A DNA stretch of 64,000 nt from the NCBI GenBank assembly GCA_043228905.1, contig JBHGNT010000007.1, positions 22,320,001-22,384,000 of the forward strand, in the 5' to 3' direction. The position numbers and the translations under genes were made by a program. This DNA comes from Azolla caroliniana. Taxonomy: Eukaryota; Polypodiophyta. Under the pieces are notes generated by a model. That model was not told where the DNA came from. It did no database searches and saw only the letters and a program-made list of their open reading frames with translations. This document shows, one piece after another, positions 39,736 through 50,659 of the stretch (position 1 is its first letter; each line of letters starts with the position of its first letter).

Positions 39736-40838
39736 TGTGAAAAATCTATCACTATGTGAGGATCGTGAGACAGAACCATCGGGGTTATGGACTGGAACGA
39801 ATTAAGGCTCACACGCTTAACGCAAGCAAGTTTTACACATGAGACAAGTAGGTAAAAGAAAATATTTGTTTATTGCAAAAGAAAATAGATTCTTTATAAT
39901 TCTAGAATCATGTTACAACGGATTGGATATGAATATGAGAGATCATTCTTGGAAGAAAGGAGCCAACAACCATGTAAGGAGTGGTCCGATATGAATATGA
40001 GAGATTATATTTCCCCCCTAGGAATGGGAGAGAGAAGAAGAGAAAAAAACTAGAGGAAAAAAAGGTGGAACATATTCGGAGTTCTCTGTTGATCATCGCC
40101 CAATGTTCCTTTGCATGCGTCCCCTTTTAGTTGCATGGTCTCCATTTTTAGTTGCTTGGCCTTTATTTTTAGCTGCATGGCCTCCTTTTTTAGTTGCTTA
40201 GCCTTTACTTTTAGTTGCATGGCCTCCTTTTTTAGTTGCTTGATCTTTACTTTTAGTTGCATGCGACCATTCGTATAATTCGGCCACATGATCCAATCAT
40301 CCATAAAGTTCAGCCCGTGCGTAATCCGTACATGCGTCACAACCAAACCATGCATTGCAATCGAACCGTAGACACATCCGTGTGTGCAAATCCCGACCAC
40401 CCCATGTACACATCCACGCGCGCGTCCCGACCGAGCCGTGTACACGTCCGAAGACGCGTGCATCCCGACCGAGCCGTGTATGCGTCTGAAGACACGCGCA
40501 TCCCGACCGGACCGTACGCATCCGTGCACGTCCGCACACTCGCGCATCCCGACCAGGCCGTACGTCGTGGTTGATCAAGCCGTGACCCAAAACCATTTGA
40601 ATCATTCATCCACACAAATTTAGCCCAAGCCACCTTGAAGATTTTGTGCTTCACACTTAGACATAAAGTAATAGGTTCTGGCTCTCCTTATATACTATGG
40701 GGATCCAATGTTGTCCTATCTATATGGGATATCTCACAGTTTGTTTTCCCAATCTTCTCAAACTTCACACTCACATAACTTGATACTTGTTTATCCGTTT
40801 CATGTGTAGTAAAATGCATTATGAAGCTCTTGATGACA
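39736..40838 (-). mobile_element. LTR-like insert with internal repeats, inside Z1 3' LTR
   Basis: About 1.1 kb, TGTCATCAAGAG...GATTTTTCACA on the minus strand, with a TATA-like box near 40681. Its end (CCATAACCCCGATGG) resembles the U5 end of the G3 LTR, so a gypsy solo LTR is likely. It holds a 42-bp repeat at 40110-40265 (GCATGGCC.TCC..TTTTTAGTTG) and a CATCCCGACCG(A/G)-rich array at 40420-40570. No clean target duplication was found, so the ends are approximate. Confidence 0.55.
40050..40304 (-). repeat. 42-bp repeat encoding 14-residue heptad repeats
   Basis: Minus-strand open frame (part of 40547-40050) reads four copies of MQLKVKAKQLKKEA-like text, a perfect two-heptad pattern that would form a Lys-rich coiled coil. 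It lies within an LTR-like insert, so protein expression is doubtful. Confidence 0.6.
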
Positions 40839-40861
40839 TCTATCTTGTATGGGCTATTTAC

Positions 40862-41400
40862 TATTGGGAATATGTCCCTCCAGTGGGAGGAAGATCCGAC
40901 CGTCCGGAAAGCCGAATGTCGAGGAGCCAACTGTCGAGAAACCGGAATTGTGAATACAACCAACTCGGGAGACTATACTTGTAAATAGTCTAAGTGTGCG
41001 CCCCATGAGGGCTACATATGTAAATAGCCAGAAAAGTTGTGTAAGTATATATGCAACTAGGGCAAACTTTAATTGTGTGTCGTGGAGCAGAATAGCGTAC
41101 AGAAATCAGAGAGTGAGAGAGTGAGAGAGAAGAAGCGTGAGTCGCGCCATAGTTGTGTTTGTAACAACAAACGCGAAGAGCCTTGTGCGGCTGATGCACT
41201 CACAGAGAGTGTTGTAATCTTCTCGCTATTGTATATCCACTATTTGTATAGTGAAGAATACGTTCACGTGGTTTTCCCCGTTTTAGGGTTTCCACGTAAA
41301 TCTCTGTGTACATCTATTTATCTTGTCTTTCTGGCATTTCTTGTGATTCGTATTTCAGCGTGTAGTTCGTTTATTGTGATCTATTCCACAACAATTACTC
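40862..41400 (+). mobile_element. Solo LTR related to K1/Z1
   Basis: Plus orientation: starts TATTGGGAATATGTCCCTCC (TGTTGGG-like with one change) and ends TCTATTCCACAACA. The GGCTACATATGTAAATAGCC, GGGCAAAC and GGTTTTCCCCGTTTTAGGG parts match the K1 LTR. Flanks TTTAC/ATTAC suggest a 5-bp target repeat with one change. No internal region. Confidence 0.7.
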
Positions 41401-41666
41401 AACATTTATAAATGTAGCCACTACTACTGTCAATCCTATTATTATCTAATATTAATAATAGTCGTACTCATCCGTCGACTGTCGGATCGGTCCGACTAGT
41501 CGGCCTAATCATCGACCATCCGGTCAGCCCGACTAATTGGTCGTGTCTTCGACCTCGATCAACTCTCTCTAAGTCGACTCCTCAACCGTCGACTCTCATC
41601 CGATCAGTCGGTTACTCCTTGTCTTCGACAGTCGGCTCCTCCCACTGGAGGGACATATTCCTAACA

Positions 41667-41683
41667 AACTCCCCCTTCACTCC
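41667..41683 (-). other. Z1 polypurine tract
   Basis: Minus-strand GGAGTGAAGGGGGAGTT ends at the 3' LTR start. K1 has the same core AGGGGGAGTT. Confidence 0.8.
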
Positions 41684-43063
41684 TGTGGGGAGGAGTCCGT
41701 TATTCCTGTCCTCAATCGATGGACTCTGAGTTGGTCCATCGATAGGTTCTTTGTCAGCATGTCGGATCCATTGTCATCAATATGGATCTTCACGAGGGTA
41801 AACTATCCTTCTTCAACTTTCTCCCGTAACCAGTGATACCTTCTCTGTATGTGCTTGGTATGGGAGTGGTATGGCACTCTGACTGTCACAAGGAAGCAAG
41901 AAATCCCTTTGCTTCAACCCCAATTCACTAAGAAAGTTTCTCATCCAAATCAGCTCCTTGTCGGCCTCTATCGCTGCCATGTACTCTGCCTCTCGGTCGA
42001 CAAGGCCACTGACTTCTGCAATCGTGATTGCCATGACACTGCTCCCCCTGCATAGGTCATCACATACCCTGACGTGGATCGGCTTGAGTCTACATCCCTC
42101 AACATGTCCAAGTCGGTAAACCCTTCGAGCATGGGTTTTCCGACACCATACTTAAGACACACACCTAAAGTGCCTTTTAAGTACCTGAGTATCCATTTCA
42201 CCGCTGCCTAGTGTTCTTGTCCTGGATTACTCATGTATAAGCTTACTATTCCCACAACAAAAGCTATGTTTGCTCTCGTGTAGACCATAGCATATATTAG
42301 ACTGCCGACAGCTGAGGCATATGGTACTTTCCTATCTCAACCTTTTCTTTCTCCCCTCTCGAGCATTGCTTTGCATTTAACTTGCAGTTAGTTGGCAACA
42401 CAGAGCCATCGGCTTTGCTTCCGACATGTTGAATCTTTCTAGGATCTTAGTCACATATTTCTTGTGCGACAACCACAAGACTTTCTTAGCTCTGTCCTGA
42501 ACTACGTGCATCCGTAAGATCTATTTAGCCTGTCGAAGATCTTTCATGGCAAACTATTTGCCTAGAGCCTCCTTCAAGCTTCCGATCTTCCTTGTGTCTT
42601 GACCAACTATCAACATGTCGTCTACATATAATAAGAGAATCAAGAAATCACCTCCTTCATACTTGTTGACGAACACATAATGATCTGCCTGTGTTTTCTG
42701 GAAACCATGTTCCACCATGAAGGATTTGAATTTCTTGTACCATTGGTGTGGAGCTTGTTTCAGACCATTATACAAGCTTTTCTTCGGTTGACACACCAGA
42801 TTCTCGTTCCTTTTCTCCACAAAGCCTTCGGGCTACTGCATGTTTATCTCTTCATCCAGCTCCCCATGCAAGAATGTTGTCTTGACATCCAATTGTTCGA
42901 TCTCTAGATCCATACTGGTAGCTATGCTCAGAACAGTTCTAATGGATGTCATCTTCACGATTGGAGCAAATATTTCATCAAAGTCGACGCCCTTTTCTTG
43001 TTGGAAACTCTTCACAACAATGCCGGCTTTATTATACCTAGGCACACTGTCGACTTCTCAAGT
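41684..43063 (-). pseudogene. Z1 RT and RNase H (3' part)
   Basis: Minus strand: 43045-42833 has KAGIVVKSFQQEKGVDFDE and IEQLDVKTTFLHGELDEE; 42820-42554 has PKKSLYNGLKQAPHQWYKKF and LLLYVDDMLIVGQD (catalytic DD kept); 42201-41968 has RNase H GFTDLDMLRDVDSSRSTSGY; 42034-41813 has EYMAAIEADKELIWMRNF and LPCDSQSAIPLP. Frames are shifted between blocks and the tail near 41813 is scrambled. Upstream coding continues across solo LTR S2 at 43529. Confidence 0.85.
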
Positions 43064-43528
43064 CTTCATGTTACAGGCATGACCATATAATATCCTGTGG
43101 TGAGAATTTACAGTAGTATTCTATACACGTGGATAAGTGTGAGGGTTAAAAGAGAGTGTAAAGAAGGGGAGGATTACTTTTAATCCTCGGGATTGAGACA
43201 ACCCATTAGGCCAAGTGTGAACTTGCCTGGGGGCCTTGGGTATCGCTATAAATAAGAGGCCTAGCTACCCTCATTTCATCATCTTTTGACTACGTCGAGA
43301 CTCTATTCTTGTGGTGGGTCAACTCTTGTAGCGAGCGCGCCAACACCAGGTACGACTTGACGCCACGACGGTGGTATGGGACGCTGATCGAGGCTCGGGT
43401 CCGTCTCGATCCCTTTGCTTGGGGGTGGTCAGGTGGATCGGCACCCTTCTTTCTCTCTTTCCTCTCTATCTAGATCTATTGTTTATCCTTATCCTTTGCT
43501 TACATTAGTACATATCTCTAATACTTCA
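43064..43528 (+). mobile_element. Solo LTR S2 with target duplication CTTCA
   Basis: LTR body 43069-43523 (455 bp), TGTTACAGGCATGACC...ATATCTCTAATA, flanked by CTTCA at 43064-43068 and 43524-43528. TATAAATA at 43247-43254. The reverse-strand LTR at 59432-59875 is the same family and is followed by a TGGTATTTGAGC primer site. Inserted in Z1 RT. Confidence 0.9.
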
Positions 43529-44347
43529 CCTTGCAGAACCATTTATTCCTGAGTTCTCTCTTACCTTTCGGTAGTTCTACTAGGTCATAGGTGTAGTCTC
43601 ATGCAAGGAGTCCATCTCATCCTGCATTGCACTCATCCATTTTTCTCTGTGGTTGTCGGCAATGGCTTCGTCATAGCACTCGGGTTCAACCTCATCAGTC
43701 AAGAGGATGTATTGACTGGAATATGTCATCAGTGCTCTACTTTCTCTGCGTGGGTATCTCCTTCTACTCATTGTTGGCCCTCATTTGGATGTCTCTACCA
43801 ACTCTTCTCTCGATTCGTTCATGTCGACCGGTTGTCAAATGTCCACTTACTCCGATTCGTATTCATCGATCAAATTTAATAGATCTGTCGACTCAAACTC
43901 ATAGTCGGTCGGTCTCTCTGAGTCGACTGAGTCAGATTCAGTTGTGCCAACTAGCTGTCTCCGAATAGCCGATTGTGTCGGTTCACTTGGCCTCAAGTCG
44001 ATAGTAGTGGAGGTTGACTGGTTAGTCGATTCCGACTTCAGTTACTTCCAGTCCTCTATGTTCTTGTCTTCCAAGAAGACTACATCTTCACTCCTCACTA
44101 CCTTCTCGTCGACTAGGTCCCATAGTCTATAGCCAAACTCATCTTCCGAGTATCCCATGAATATGCATGGTTTCGACTTGTTGTCAAGCTTCGCCCTCAG
44201 ATCCTTAGCCACAAGCATATATACCAGACATCCGAACACCCTCAGGTTTCGGTAGGAGACATCCTTTCCTGTCCATACCCTTTGTGGGACATCACCTTTC
44301 AATGGCACTGAGGGAGACCTATTGATCAGATAAATAGTCGTGTACAT
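43529..44347 (-). pseudogene. Z1 integrase tail, linker and RT start
   Basis: 44347-44042 encodes TIYLINRSPSVPLKGDVPQR and VFGCLVYMLVAKD, ending DEFGYRLWDLVDEKVVRSED. A low-complexity linker follows. 43771-43580 encodes the RT start with REKWMSAMQDEMDSLHE and a broken ELPKGK-like piece. Closest match in the window is K1. Confidence 0.85.
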
Positions 44348-45355
44348 CTTCTAAGCCCAGTATATCTTTGGCAATTTAGCATGCGACAACATGCTCCTTC
44401 TCTCTCTATGATTGTCCAGTTCATCCTCTCTGCAAGCCCATTCAACTCAGGGGTCTTCGGTACTATGTATTCGATTTGAATACCTTGGTCCTTGTAGTAT
44501 TCCTTGAACTGCCCTTTTTATTCTCCACCATTGTCAGTTCGGACAGCCTTCAACTTCCGACATGACTCCCGTTCAGCTCTTGCATGGAACTCCTTGAAAA
44601 ATGATAGTACTTGATCTTATGAATTTAGTACGAAAGCTCACAACTTCCGACTATAGTCGTTGATGAAAGTTACAAAGTACTGCCCCCCTCGATGCGACGG
44701 AGCATCTACATAACACACATCCGTGTGTACCAGTTCCAGTGCAGCTTCTCTTCTTCTTGGTGGTCGTGTGTGGAATGTTGCTCTGTTCTACTTTCCGACT
44801 AAGCAGTCGACGCACTTCTCCAGGTGCACTCCCTTTACTTCTGATAGAAGCTTTTGGTCAGCCAATAGATGCAGTCCGTTCTCACTCATGTGGCCTAGCA
44901 TCTTATGCCATATCTGTCCTACCAAGTTGGCTGCCACATTCACTTCCGACTTCCACAGTCGGGCTTGCATCATATACAATGTGTCTTCCTTCTGTGCTCA
45001 AGCCACTATAAGATTTCCTCGGTAGAATTTCCTCTTGCCATTATGAAAACTACCACTATAACCTTCCTCTCCATCTTTCCAGTCGATATCAAGTTCAGTC
45101 TGATATTGGGGACATCTCGAACATCCTTCAAAATCAGCCAACACCTTGTCGACGTCGTCAGGCAAACACTTCCGATTCCAGATACCTTGCACTCCCCACT
45201 GTCACCCATCCTTACATAACCATGATCATCAGTTATGTAAATCGAGAAATACTCTCTCGACGGAGTTATATGGAAAGATGCACTGGAGTCGATTACCCAA
45301 GTGCATTCTTCGCTTGCAAGATTTGCACTTGTCTGTTCACAAATGAACAAAAGTT
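44348..45355 (-). pseudogene. Z1 protease, GAG-pre-integrase and integrase core
   Basis: 45350-45006 has TWVIDSSASFHITPSREYF, the protease with DSSAS for DSGAS. 44979-44788 has QIWHKMLGHMSENGLHLLAD and EKCVDCLVGK, the GAG-pre-integrase with its CXXC. 44780-44348 holds decayed integrase core with traces of the DD35E region in several frames. Confidence 0.8.
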
Positions 45356-46206
45356 CTTCATTGCTTGTAGTGATGGTTGAAGTGTTCTTTTCTTCAAGAA
45401 TCTTCTTGGGTTCGACATTATTACCAACACTCTTTTCCTTTTTAAGGTGTCAGTAGTCCTTCTGGAAATGTCCAGGATTTCCACAATAAAAGCACACGAG
45501 CTTTCCTCTAGACTTCCACCTAGTTTGAGACTTTTCTCTCCTTGGTGGACTCCTTTGCTGGTTTCTTCCTCTGCGAATGTGTTGAGTCAAGTTTGACTCC
45601 GACTGTACTAGGATACCCTTGTCCTTCCTTCTCGCTTCCTCATTCAGGATGCTTGTCTTCGCCGCTTCTAAAGACAAGTTCTCTTCTTGACATGAGGAGC
45701 TAAGAGTAACCACCAGGTTCTCCCAGCTATCTAGCAGTCTGCACATTAGTAGGATGGCCTGCATAGCATCATCAAGGGGAAACTTGGTTGTAGCAAGTTG
45801 ATTTACATACCCCATGAATGTGTTGATGTGTTCGACGACGCTCTCACCATCTATGTATTTAAGCTATACGATCTTTCTCATCGGTGAGGTTTTATTGAGG
45901 GTGTTCTTCATCTCATATAGACCTAACAGCTTCTGCCACATCTCGTGGGTATTTGTGTCATTCGCCACATGCTGAAGGACACTTACATCGACGCATTGTC
46001 GGATGGTGGCCACCGCCTTTCTGTTAAGAAGTTTCCATTTTGACTCTAATACCCCCATGGGTATTTCTGCTTTGTCGATCGGCTTGTACAGGGCTTTGAC
46101 TATGAGAAGGTCCTCCATCTTTATCTTCTAGTCTGCATAGTTCTGAGAGTTTAGAACTATCATTCCTGGAAACCCACTCACACCTCCTTCCATGCTTGCA
46201 CCTCAA
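45356..46206 (-). pseudogene. Z1 gag
   Basis: 46118-45864 encodes MEDLLIVKALYKPIDKAEIP and RQCVDVSVLQHVANDTN, close to K1 gag. 45815-45450 continues NQLATTKFPLDDAMQAILLM and a zinc knuckle CFYCGNPGHFQKDY, in which the last Cys is Tyr. Frameshifts separate the parts. Confidence 0.85.
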
Positions 46207-46218
46207 GCTCTAATACCA
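46207..46218 (-). other. Z1 primer-binding site
   Basis: Minus-strand TGGTATTAGAGC, three bases from the 5' LTR, with the same spacing as in K1. Confidence 0.8.
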
Positions 46219-46221
46219 GTT

Positions 46222-47084
46222 TGTTGAGAAACGAATCGTCAATCCACAAGAAAAGGAATGTGCTAAAATACACAACTCTGAAACACAAAAAGCAGTGTAC
46301 ACATATCATAGTATGAACCATACGTACCATACGTGCATTCGCATTCATGAATGTTTCAATCATTCGTGTAAGAAAAACACCCTCAAAGAATGATAAATAC
46401 CATACTTTTGGATTAACTATTTATTATGAGGTAAATAAGCCTAAAAAATGGGATTGGGGGGGGGGGGGGGGGGGGGGGAACACAAGAACGTTTGAATAAC
46501 ATTCGCATTCGTTTTCTAACGTAGGAACACGAATTTTACGTACTATGACAGAGATTTAACGTGGAACGGGAGAAAACCCATGGAGAACGGAGCTTCACTA
46601 TACTGTGGATATACAACAACGAGATCATAGTACAACACTCTCTACACAGAGTGTAAACAGCCTCGCGAGGCTCTTGGCATATGTTGTTACTAAACACAAC
46701 TATGGCACCGCTCACACACACTCTCTTCTCTGTCACGCTATGCCACAGAGGCTCCCACATTCAACCATTCTACATGTGTCTTTAACAAACTGTTTGCCCT
46801 AAGTGTATTTATACTTATGCCTTGTATGGGCTATTTACAAATGTAGCCACTACTACTGTCATTGCTATTATTATCTAATATTAATAATAGTCTTACTAAT
46901 CAACCGACTCATCCGTCGACTGTCGGGTTGGTCTGACTAGTTGGCCCAACTAGCCGGTCGTGTCTTCGACCTCGATCAACTCTCTCTAAGTCGACTCCTC
47001 AACCGTTGGCTCTCATCCGATCAGTCGGTTGTCAGCTCTTTCCGAGCAGTCGGCTCCTCCCACTGGAGGGACATATTCCTAACA
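46222..47084 (-). repeat. Z1 5' LTR
   Basis: 863 bp, TGTTAGGAATATGTCC...CGTTTCTCAACA on the minus strand. Contains a ~250-bp MITE-like insert at about 46303-46552. Followed by CCATT. Confidence 0.85.
46303..46552. mobile_element. MITE-like insert with a 23-G run
   Basis: Absent at the same place in the Z1 3' LTR (39500 region). Short inverted ends: CATAGTATG near 46307 and TACTATG near 46541. Contains a run of 23 G at 46456-46478 and no ORF. Superfamily not assigned. Confidence 0.45.
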
Positions 47085-47247
47085 CCATTCACCGTAGTTC
47101 GTGCCATCAGATCCACGACGTACTTGCTCTGACGCGATTCCAACGGTCGATTCACCTTTGTCCATGTTGCCCGCACCCCATGCCCATCTTCTGACCCTCG
47201 TCATTTCTCCATGTCGTAAACCTCCTTGTTTCTCTCAGGGGGGAAAT
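47085..47247 (+). pseudogene. G2 pol C-terminal end and polypurine tract
   Basis: Coding of G2 resumes after the CCATT repeat with FTVVRAIRSTTY, continuing RWIGPF at 39416. A stop soon follows, and a CAGGGGGGAAAT tract (about 47236-47247) marks the end of the internal region. Confidence 0.65.
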
Positions 47248-47791
47248 TGTGGTGTGCATGTGTTCCTTTGTGCCACCCTTTTAGCACACCCTTTTTAGCA
47301 TGCATGTAGCTAAGCCAACCCATCCTTTTAGCACACCCTTTTTATCACACATGTAGTTAAGCCAACCCAAATGGGTACATTTGTATTGACTATAAATTGA
47401 GCAAGAAGTAAGAAGCTAAGTAGGATGGTTTTGATCTCTTTATGCGCATTTCACAATATCTATGTTAAATGTTCATGGAATTGAATAGTGAGTTTTTTGC
47501 AATAGATCAAATAAATGCCTTCCTGCCCAACAAAATCATGAAGACTCTGACATCCATATTGAATGTTCATTTTAACAACATTTTGTTTGTTGTAATAGAA
47601 ATGATAATGTTCTTCCATCTCAACTGTATAGGCATGGTCCAACAATTTCTACATTTAGGTTATGGAGACACACAGACACAACAACAATTTCTACATTTAG
47701 AAACGATAACAATCTTTCATCTCAACGAATCGGCATGCTCCAACCATTTCTTTATTTAAGTTATGGAGTTAGTCCTTGTATTATCATGACA
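47248..47791 (+). mobile_element. Probable G2 3' LTR
   Basis: Starts TGTGGTGTGCATG right after the polypurine tract. A TATAAAT-like box is at about 47391. A ~54-bp direct repeat (AGCACACCCTTTTTA...AAGCCAACCC) lies at 47279-47368. The end at ATCATGACA (47791) is a guess because no partner LTR is in the window. Confidence 0.4.
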
Positions 47792-47867
47792 CCCTTTTTT
47801 GTTAGCCCGATTAAATAGTTTGAAGAGCAATTGTTGAAGAAATGTTATCTCACATTGGTTATGAAGA

Positions 47868-48285
47868 TAAGCTTGATTGGGCAGATATACACCAATGCTA
47901 TTATCCATGAGAATTTATTGCAATTTGAATTTAAATTTACATATTTATTCGCATGATAGGTTGTGACACATAAATAAAAACATGTCCAGAGATTTATTAG
48001 AGTCTAGAGGACATGCCATAAGTACAACAAACCATAATGCTCAGTCGGCATGATGTTATTCCATATTTTAACCATTTGAAGATAAGCCTAATCAAAAACT
48101 CCATTATTTCTCGGTGCTAGTATCAATTCTTTACAATTTGCATTTGATTTTACATTTTCATTTGCTTGGTGAGTTGTCTAACATTCATAAAAGTATTTCA
48201 ATAGACTTTCTTGGTACATGCCAATGTACAACAAACCATAACGATTGATCATTGTGATGTTATTCCATATTCGAACCATAATGAA
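47868..48285 (+). repeat. Two-copy ~205-bp tandem repeat
   Basis: Both units share ATTTATTGCAATTTG/TCTTTACAATTTGCATTT, then ACATGCCA(T)AA-GTACAACAAACCATAA and GATGTTATTCCATATT. Copies are clearly diverged. Confidence 0.7.
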
Positions 48286-49924
48286 TAGAAACAAAGTGTT
48301 GAACTAGTGTTCGATAAGATAGATGTAATTGCTACTACCAATGCTTGCTTCTCCTTGAAGGGTAGTTGTAGTACAATAACTTTTTATAACCTTATTATAT
48401 ATCATAATAAACTATAAAAGAAAATGCGTATGGTCTCTTCCAATAATGAGATCACTATTAATTTGACATTTGCATAGTAAGATGTTTTATCGATATTCGA
48501 TTTGCACAATATTTTAGGGATTTGCTAACTTTTTGTCCCATGCCTAAGTTGTATTTATCATTAACTATTAAAATAACTTATTCTTCATTCTTGATCTATA
48601 TCATGTGGCAGTGATTATCTAAAATCTTTATATTGTCTTTGATTTTAGTTTATCAAGGCGAGCTAAGAGAATGCAATTTTTTGCTGTAGCAAATTTATTG
48701 TAATTGTAAAACATATCACGATCATTTATCGCAATAAGAAATTTACATTCTATATACATAAATGTGTTATCTATGGGTTGCGAATCGCGATATACATTGC
48801 CTAATTATATTGGGTGGTAGTGCTAATGGGTGTCAACAATTGAATCCAAGCTTGACACGAACTTGAAAAGATAATAAAGAAGAGAAATTTTGTTATAAAT
48901 AAGAAGAGCAAGAAGTTAGAACCACAAGATTATGCGAAAAAAGTAGGTATGAAGTTTGATTGGTTTATAACCTTATGACTTATATTTAATAGTATCCTTT
49001 AGAAGGACGCACGCAATAGCAACAACAATGTCAATACATGCTCACCACTTGCTAGCTTGCATATTCCATGAGTAACTATCACATGAGGTGTGATTCACTA
49101 ACTTGAAAAAGTTCAATGCTACATACAAAATAGTTACAATGTAGTCTATCGCTTGTATCTAGCATGAAGTCCTAGCCTACCTAAACAAACCTTTTAATTA
49201 CACTCACCTCTCTTAAACTCAAAATTATGAAAGAGATAGCACATAGAATGACTTAAGTCACACTTAATCACTTAGTTTAAACATAACAAAAACAAATCAA
49301 TGACAAATCAAAACATTACACCAACAAGTCCTATTTTTGAACTAACCACACACATACGATAAGAGATCTTAAGTACTTAAGAAGAGAACGGAAGTCTTAG
49401 TTGAAAGTAGATAGTCTAGGGAATGCCATCAAGGAAGAGTATGTTGAGTGATAGGGATATAGTAGTGACTGCAAGGAGGAGGATGAGCATCACTATTGCA
49501 TGTCTAGAAGACAAGAAGATCAACAATTACAACATTGTTGTATGAAGTATGATGATGAGGATAAATTGTGGTTGATTCGAAGAAGCGCCTAGTTTGGGTG
49601 CACACTAAAGGATGTGTTGTTTTGGTCATGGTGAATGTCATGTTACCATTGGCACATGGTGTGAATCACCTCCAAAGTGAACACATTCTCTCATTTCAAG
49701 CTATAATAGTTCTATACTTGTGGATTCCTTCCTTGTCCTTTCCAATGTGCATCTACTTGTGGATCACAGTGATGGAGATGACGTGACTCCTACCCAAAAC
49801 ATTGCATCTCCTCTGGGACAACCATGCCAATTGAGAAGTGGACAACTGGGTCATGTACTTCCAAGCTCCGGCCCAAAGAGAAAATCGAGGCCGGGTATAA
49901 AAGAAAGTTCCAATAATACTTTGG

Positions 49925-50089
49925 ACAAAGACTTGCATTAACCTTGGAGCAAGAAAGCTATGAGGTAAGACAAGCTCAAATTGAGGAACATGACCTAACT
50001 CAACCCCTATTTAGGCGCTCAATACATGCTTGGTTCAGGATTCCACCTACAATCATTGCAATAGCCGATTTCATGGCCAATGTATAAAG
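49925..50089 (+). other. Short unexplained open frame
   Basis: Fifty-four codons ending TAA at 50087-50089 read RLALTLEQESYEVRQAQIEE then SIHAWFRIPPTIIAIADFM. Composition looks protein-like, but the frame is short and has no start codon or family match. A GAG|GTAAGA donor-like motif sits inside it (49958-49966). It could be an exon relic or a retroelement scrap. Confidence 0.2.
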
Positions 50090-50116
50090 GTTTATAGATA
50101 TTACTTTTATACCTTA

Positions 50117-50557
50117 TGTTGAGCGGCAAGCTCAACCGGATCCAGATCGACTAAATAAACCTGAGCCGAATCGGCATTCGGAAGGATGAGCCGGATCGAT
50201 GACCCGGTGAGCAAGTGACCCGGTGAGCTGGGGAGCCGATTAGCCGGATCCATCAGTAACCGGAAGCCTAGTAGCAGCTAGACTACTAGGGAGTTAATAG
50301 TCTCGTAGTCAGTGCCAGACGCTCGAGTGAGCATTGAAGTACGCGGTACTTCTGTCAGTCCTCTCAGGACTTGTATAAATAGTGTTGTTGACCACATTTC
50401 ATGTATAGAGTATTGATATAATTTTTGAATTTAGATTCTTGTTTTGCTCTCTCTGTCTCTCCCGAGTACTCTCTGTATTCAGTGTATTATTCTCTCTCTC
50501 TCTCTACTGCTACACAGCCAAGTCGTTGTCTTACGCTTCCGCACATACGTTTTCACA
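50117..50557 (+). repeat. C5 5' LTR
   Basis: 441 bp, TGTTGAGCGGCAAGC...ACGTTTTCACA. TATAAATA at 50374-50381. CT microsatellite near 50490-50505. Followed directly by a primer site. No 3' partner in the window. Confidence 0.8.
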
Positions 50558-50569
50558 TGGTATCAGAGC
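50558..50569 (+). other. C5 primer-binding site
   Basis: TGGTATCAGAGC, the standard initiator tRNA-Met site, adjacent to the LTR. Confidence 0.85.
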
Positions 50570-50659
50570 GCGAGGGTTGAAGACCTCTGCAGTCGACATT
50601 TGCTTTCGCAAGACAAACCCTACAAGTTGTGAGAACAGAACAGTAGACAGAGAAAAAAT

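Larger units (their letters stand above)
39417..41666 (-). repeat. Z1 3' LTR with nested inserts
   Basis: LTR parts are 39417-39735 (matches 46222-46770 without the MITE-like insert), a short piece near 40844-40860 (TTGTATGGGCTATTTA) and about 41404-41666. Between them sit an LTR-like insert (39736-40838) and another LTR (40862-41400). Confidence 0.8.
39417..47084 (-). mobile_element. Copia element Z1
   Basis: Minus-strand copia related to K1, with the same gag opening (MEDLLIV), the same TGTT LTR type and GGGCAAAC-like LTR text. 3' LTR 39417-41666 (interrupted by inserts), 5' LTR 46222-47084, primer site 46207-46218, PPT 41667-41683. Perfect target duplication CCATT (39412-39416, 47085-47089). 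It is inserted in the G2 integrase tail. It contains solo LTR S2 at 43069-43523. The ORFs are broken. Confidence 0.9.
47792..50116. other. Intergenic spacer
   Basis: Mostly A/T-rich. A ~205-bp tandem repeat lies at about 47868-48285. No clear gene in 48290-49550. 49560-50090 has several short open frames without recognised homology. Confidence 0.5.

Noticed and set aside
39736-40838. Solo LTR with confirmed target duplication
   Set aside because: Flanks ATTGT and TCTAT do not match, so only an LTR-like insert is claimed.
49958-49966. Splice donor GAG|GTAAGA as evidence for a host gene at 49.6-50.1 kb
   Set aside because: Single motif without a supported exon chain, start codon or protein family.
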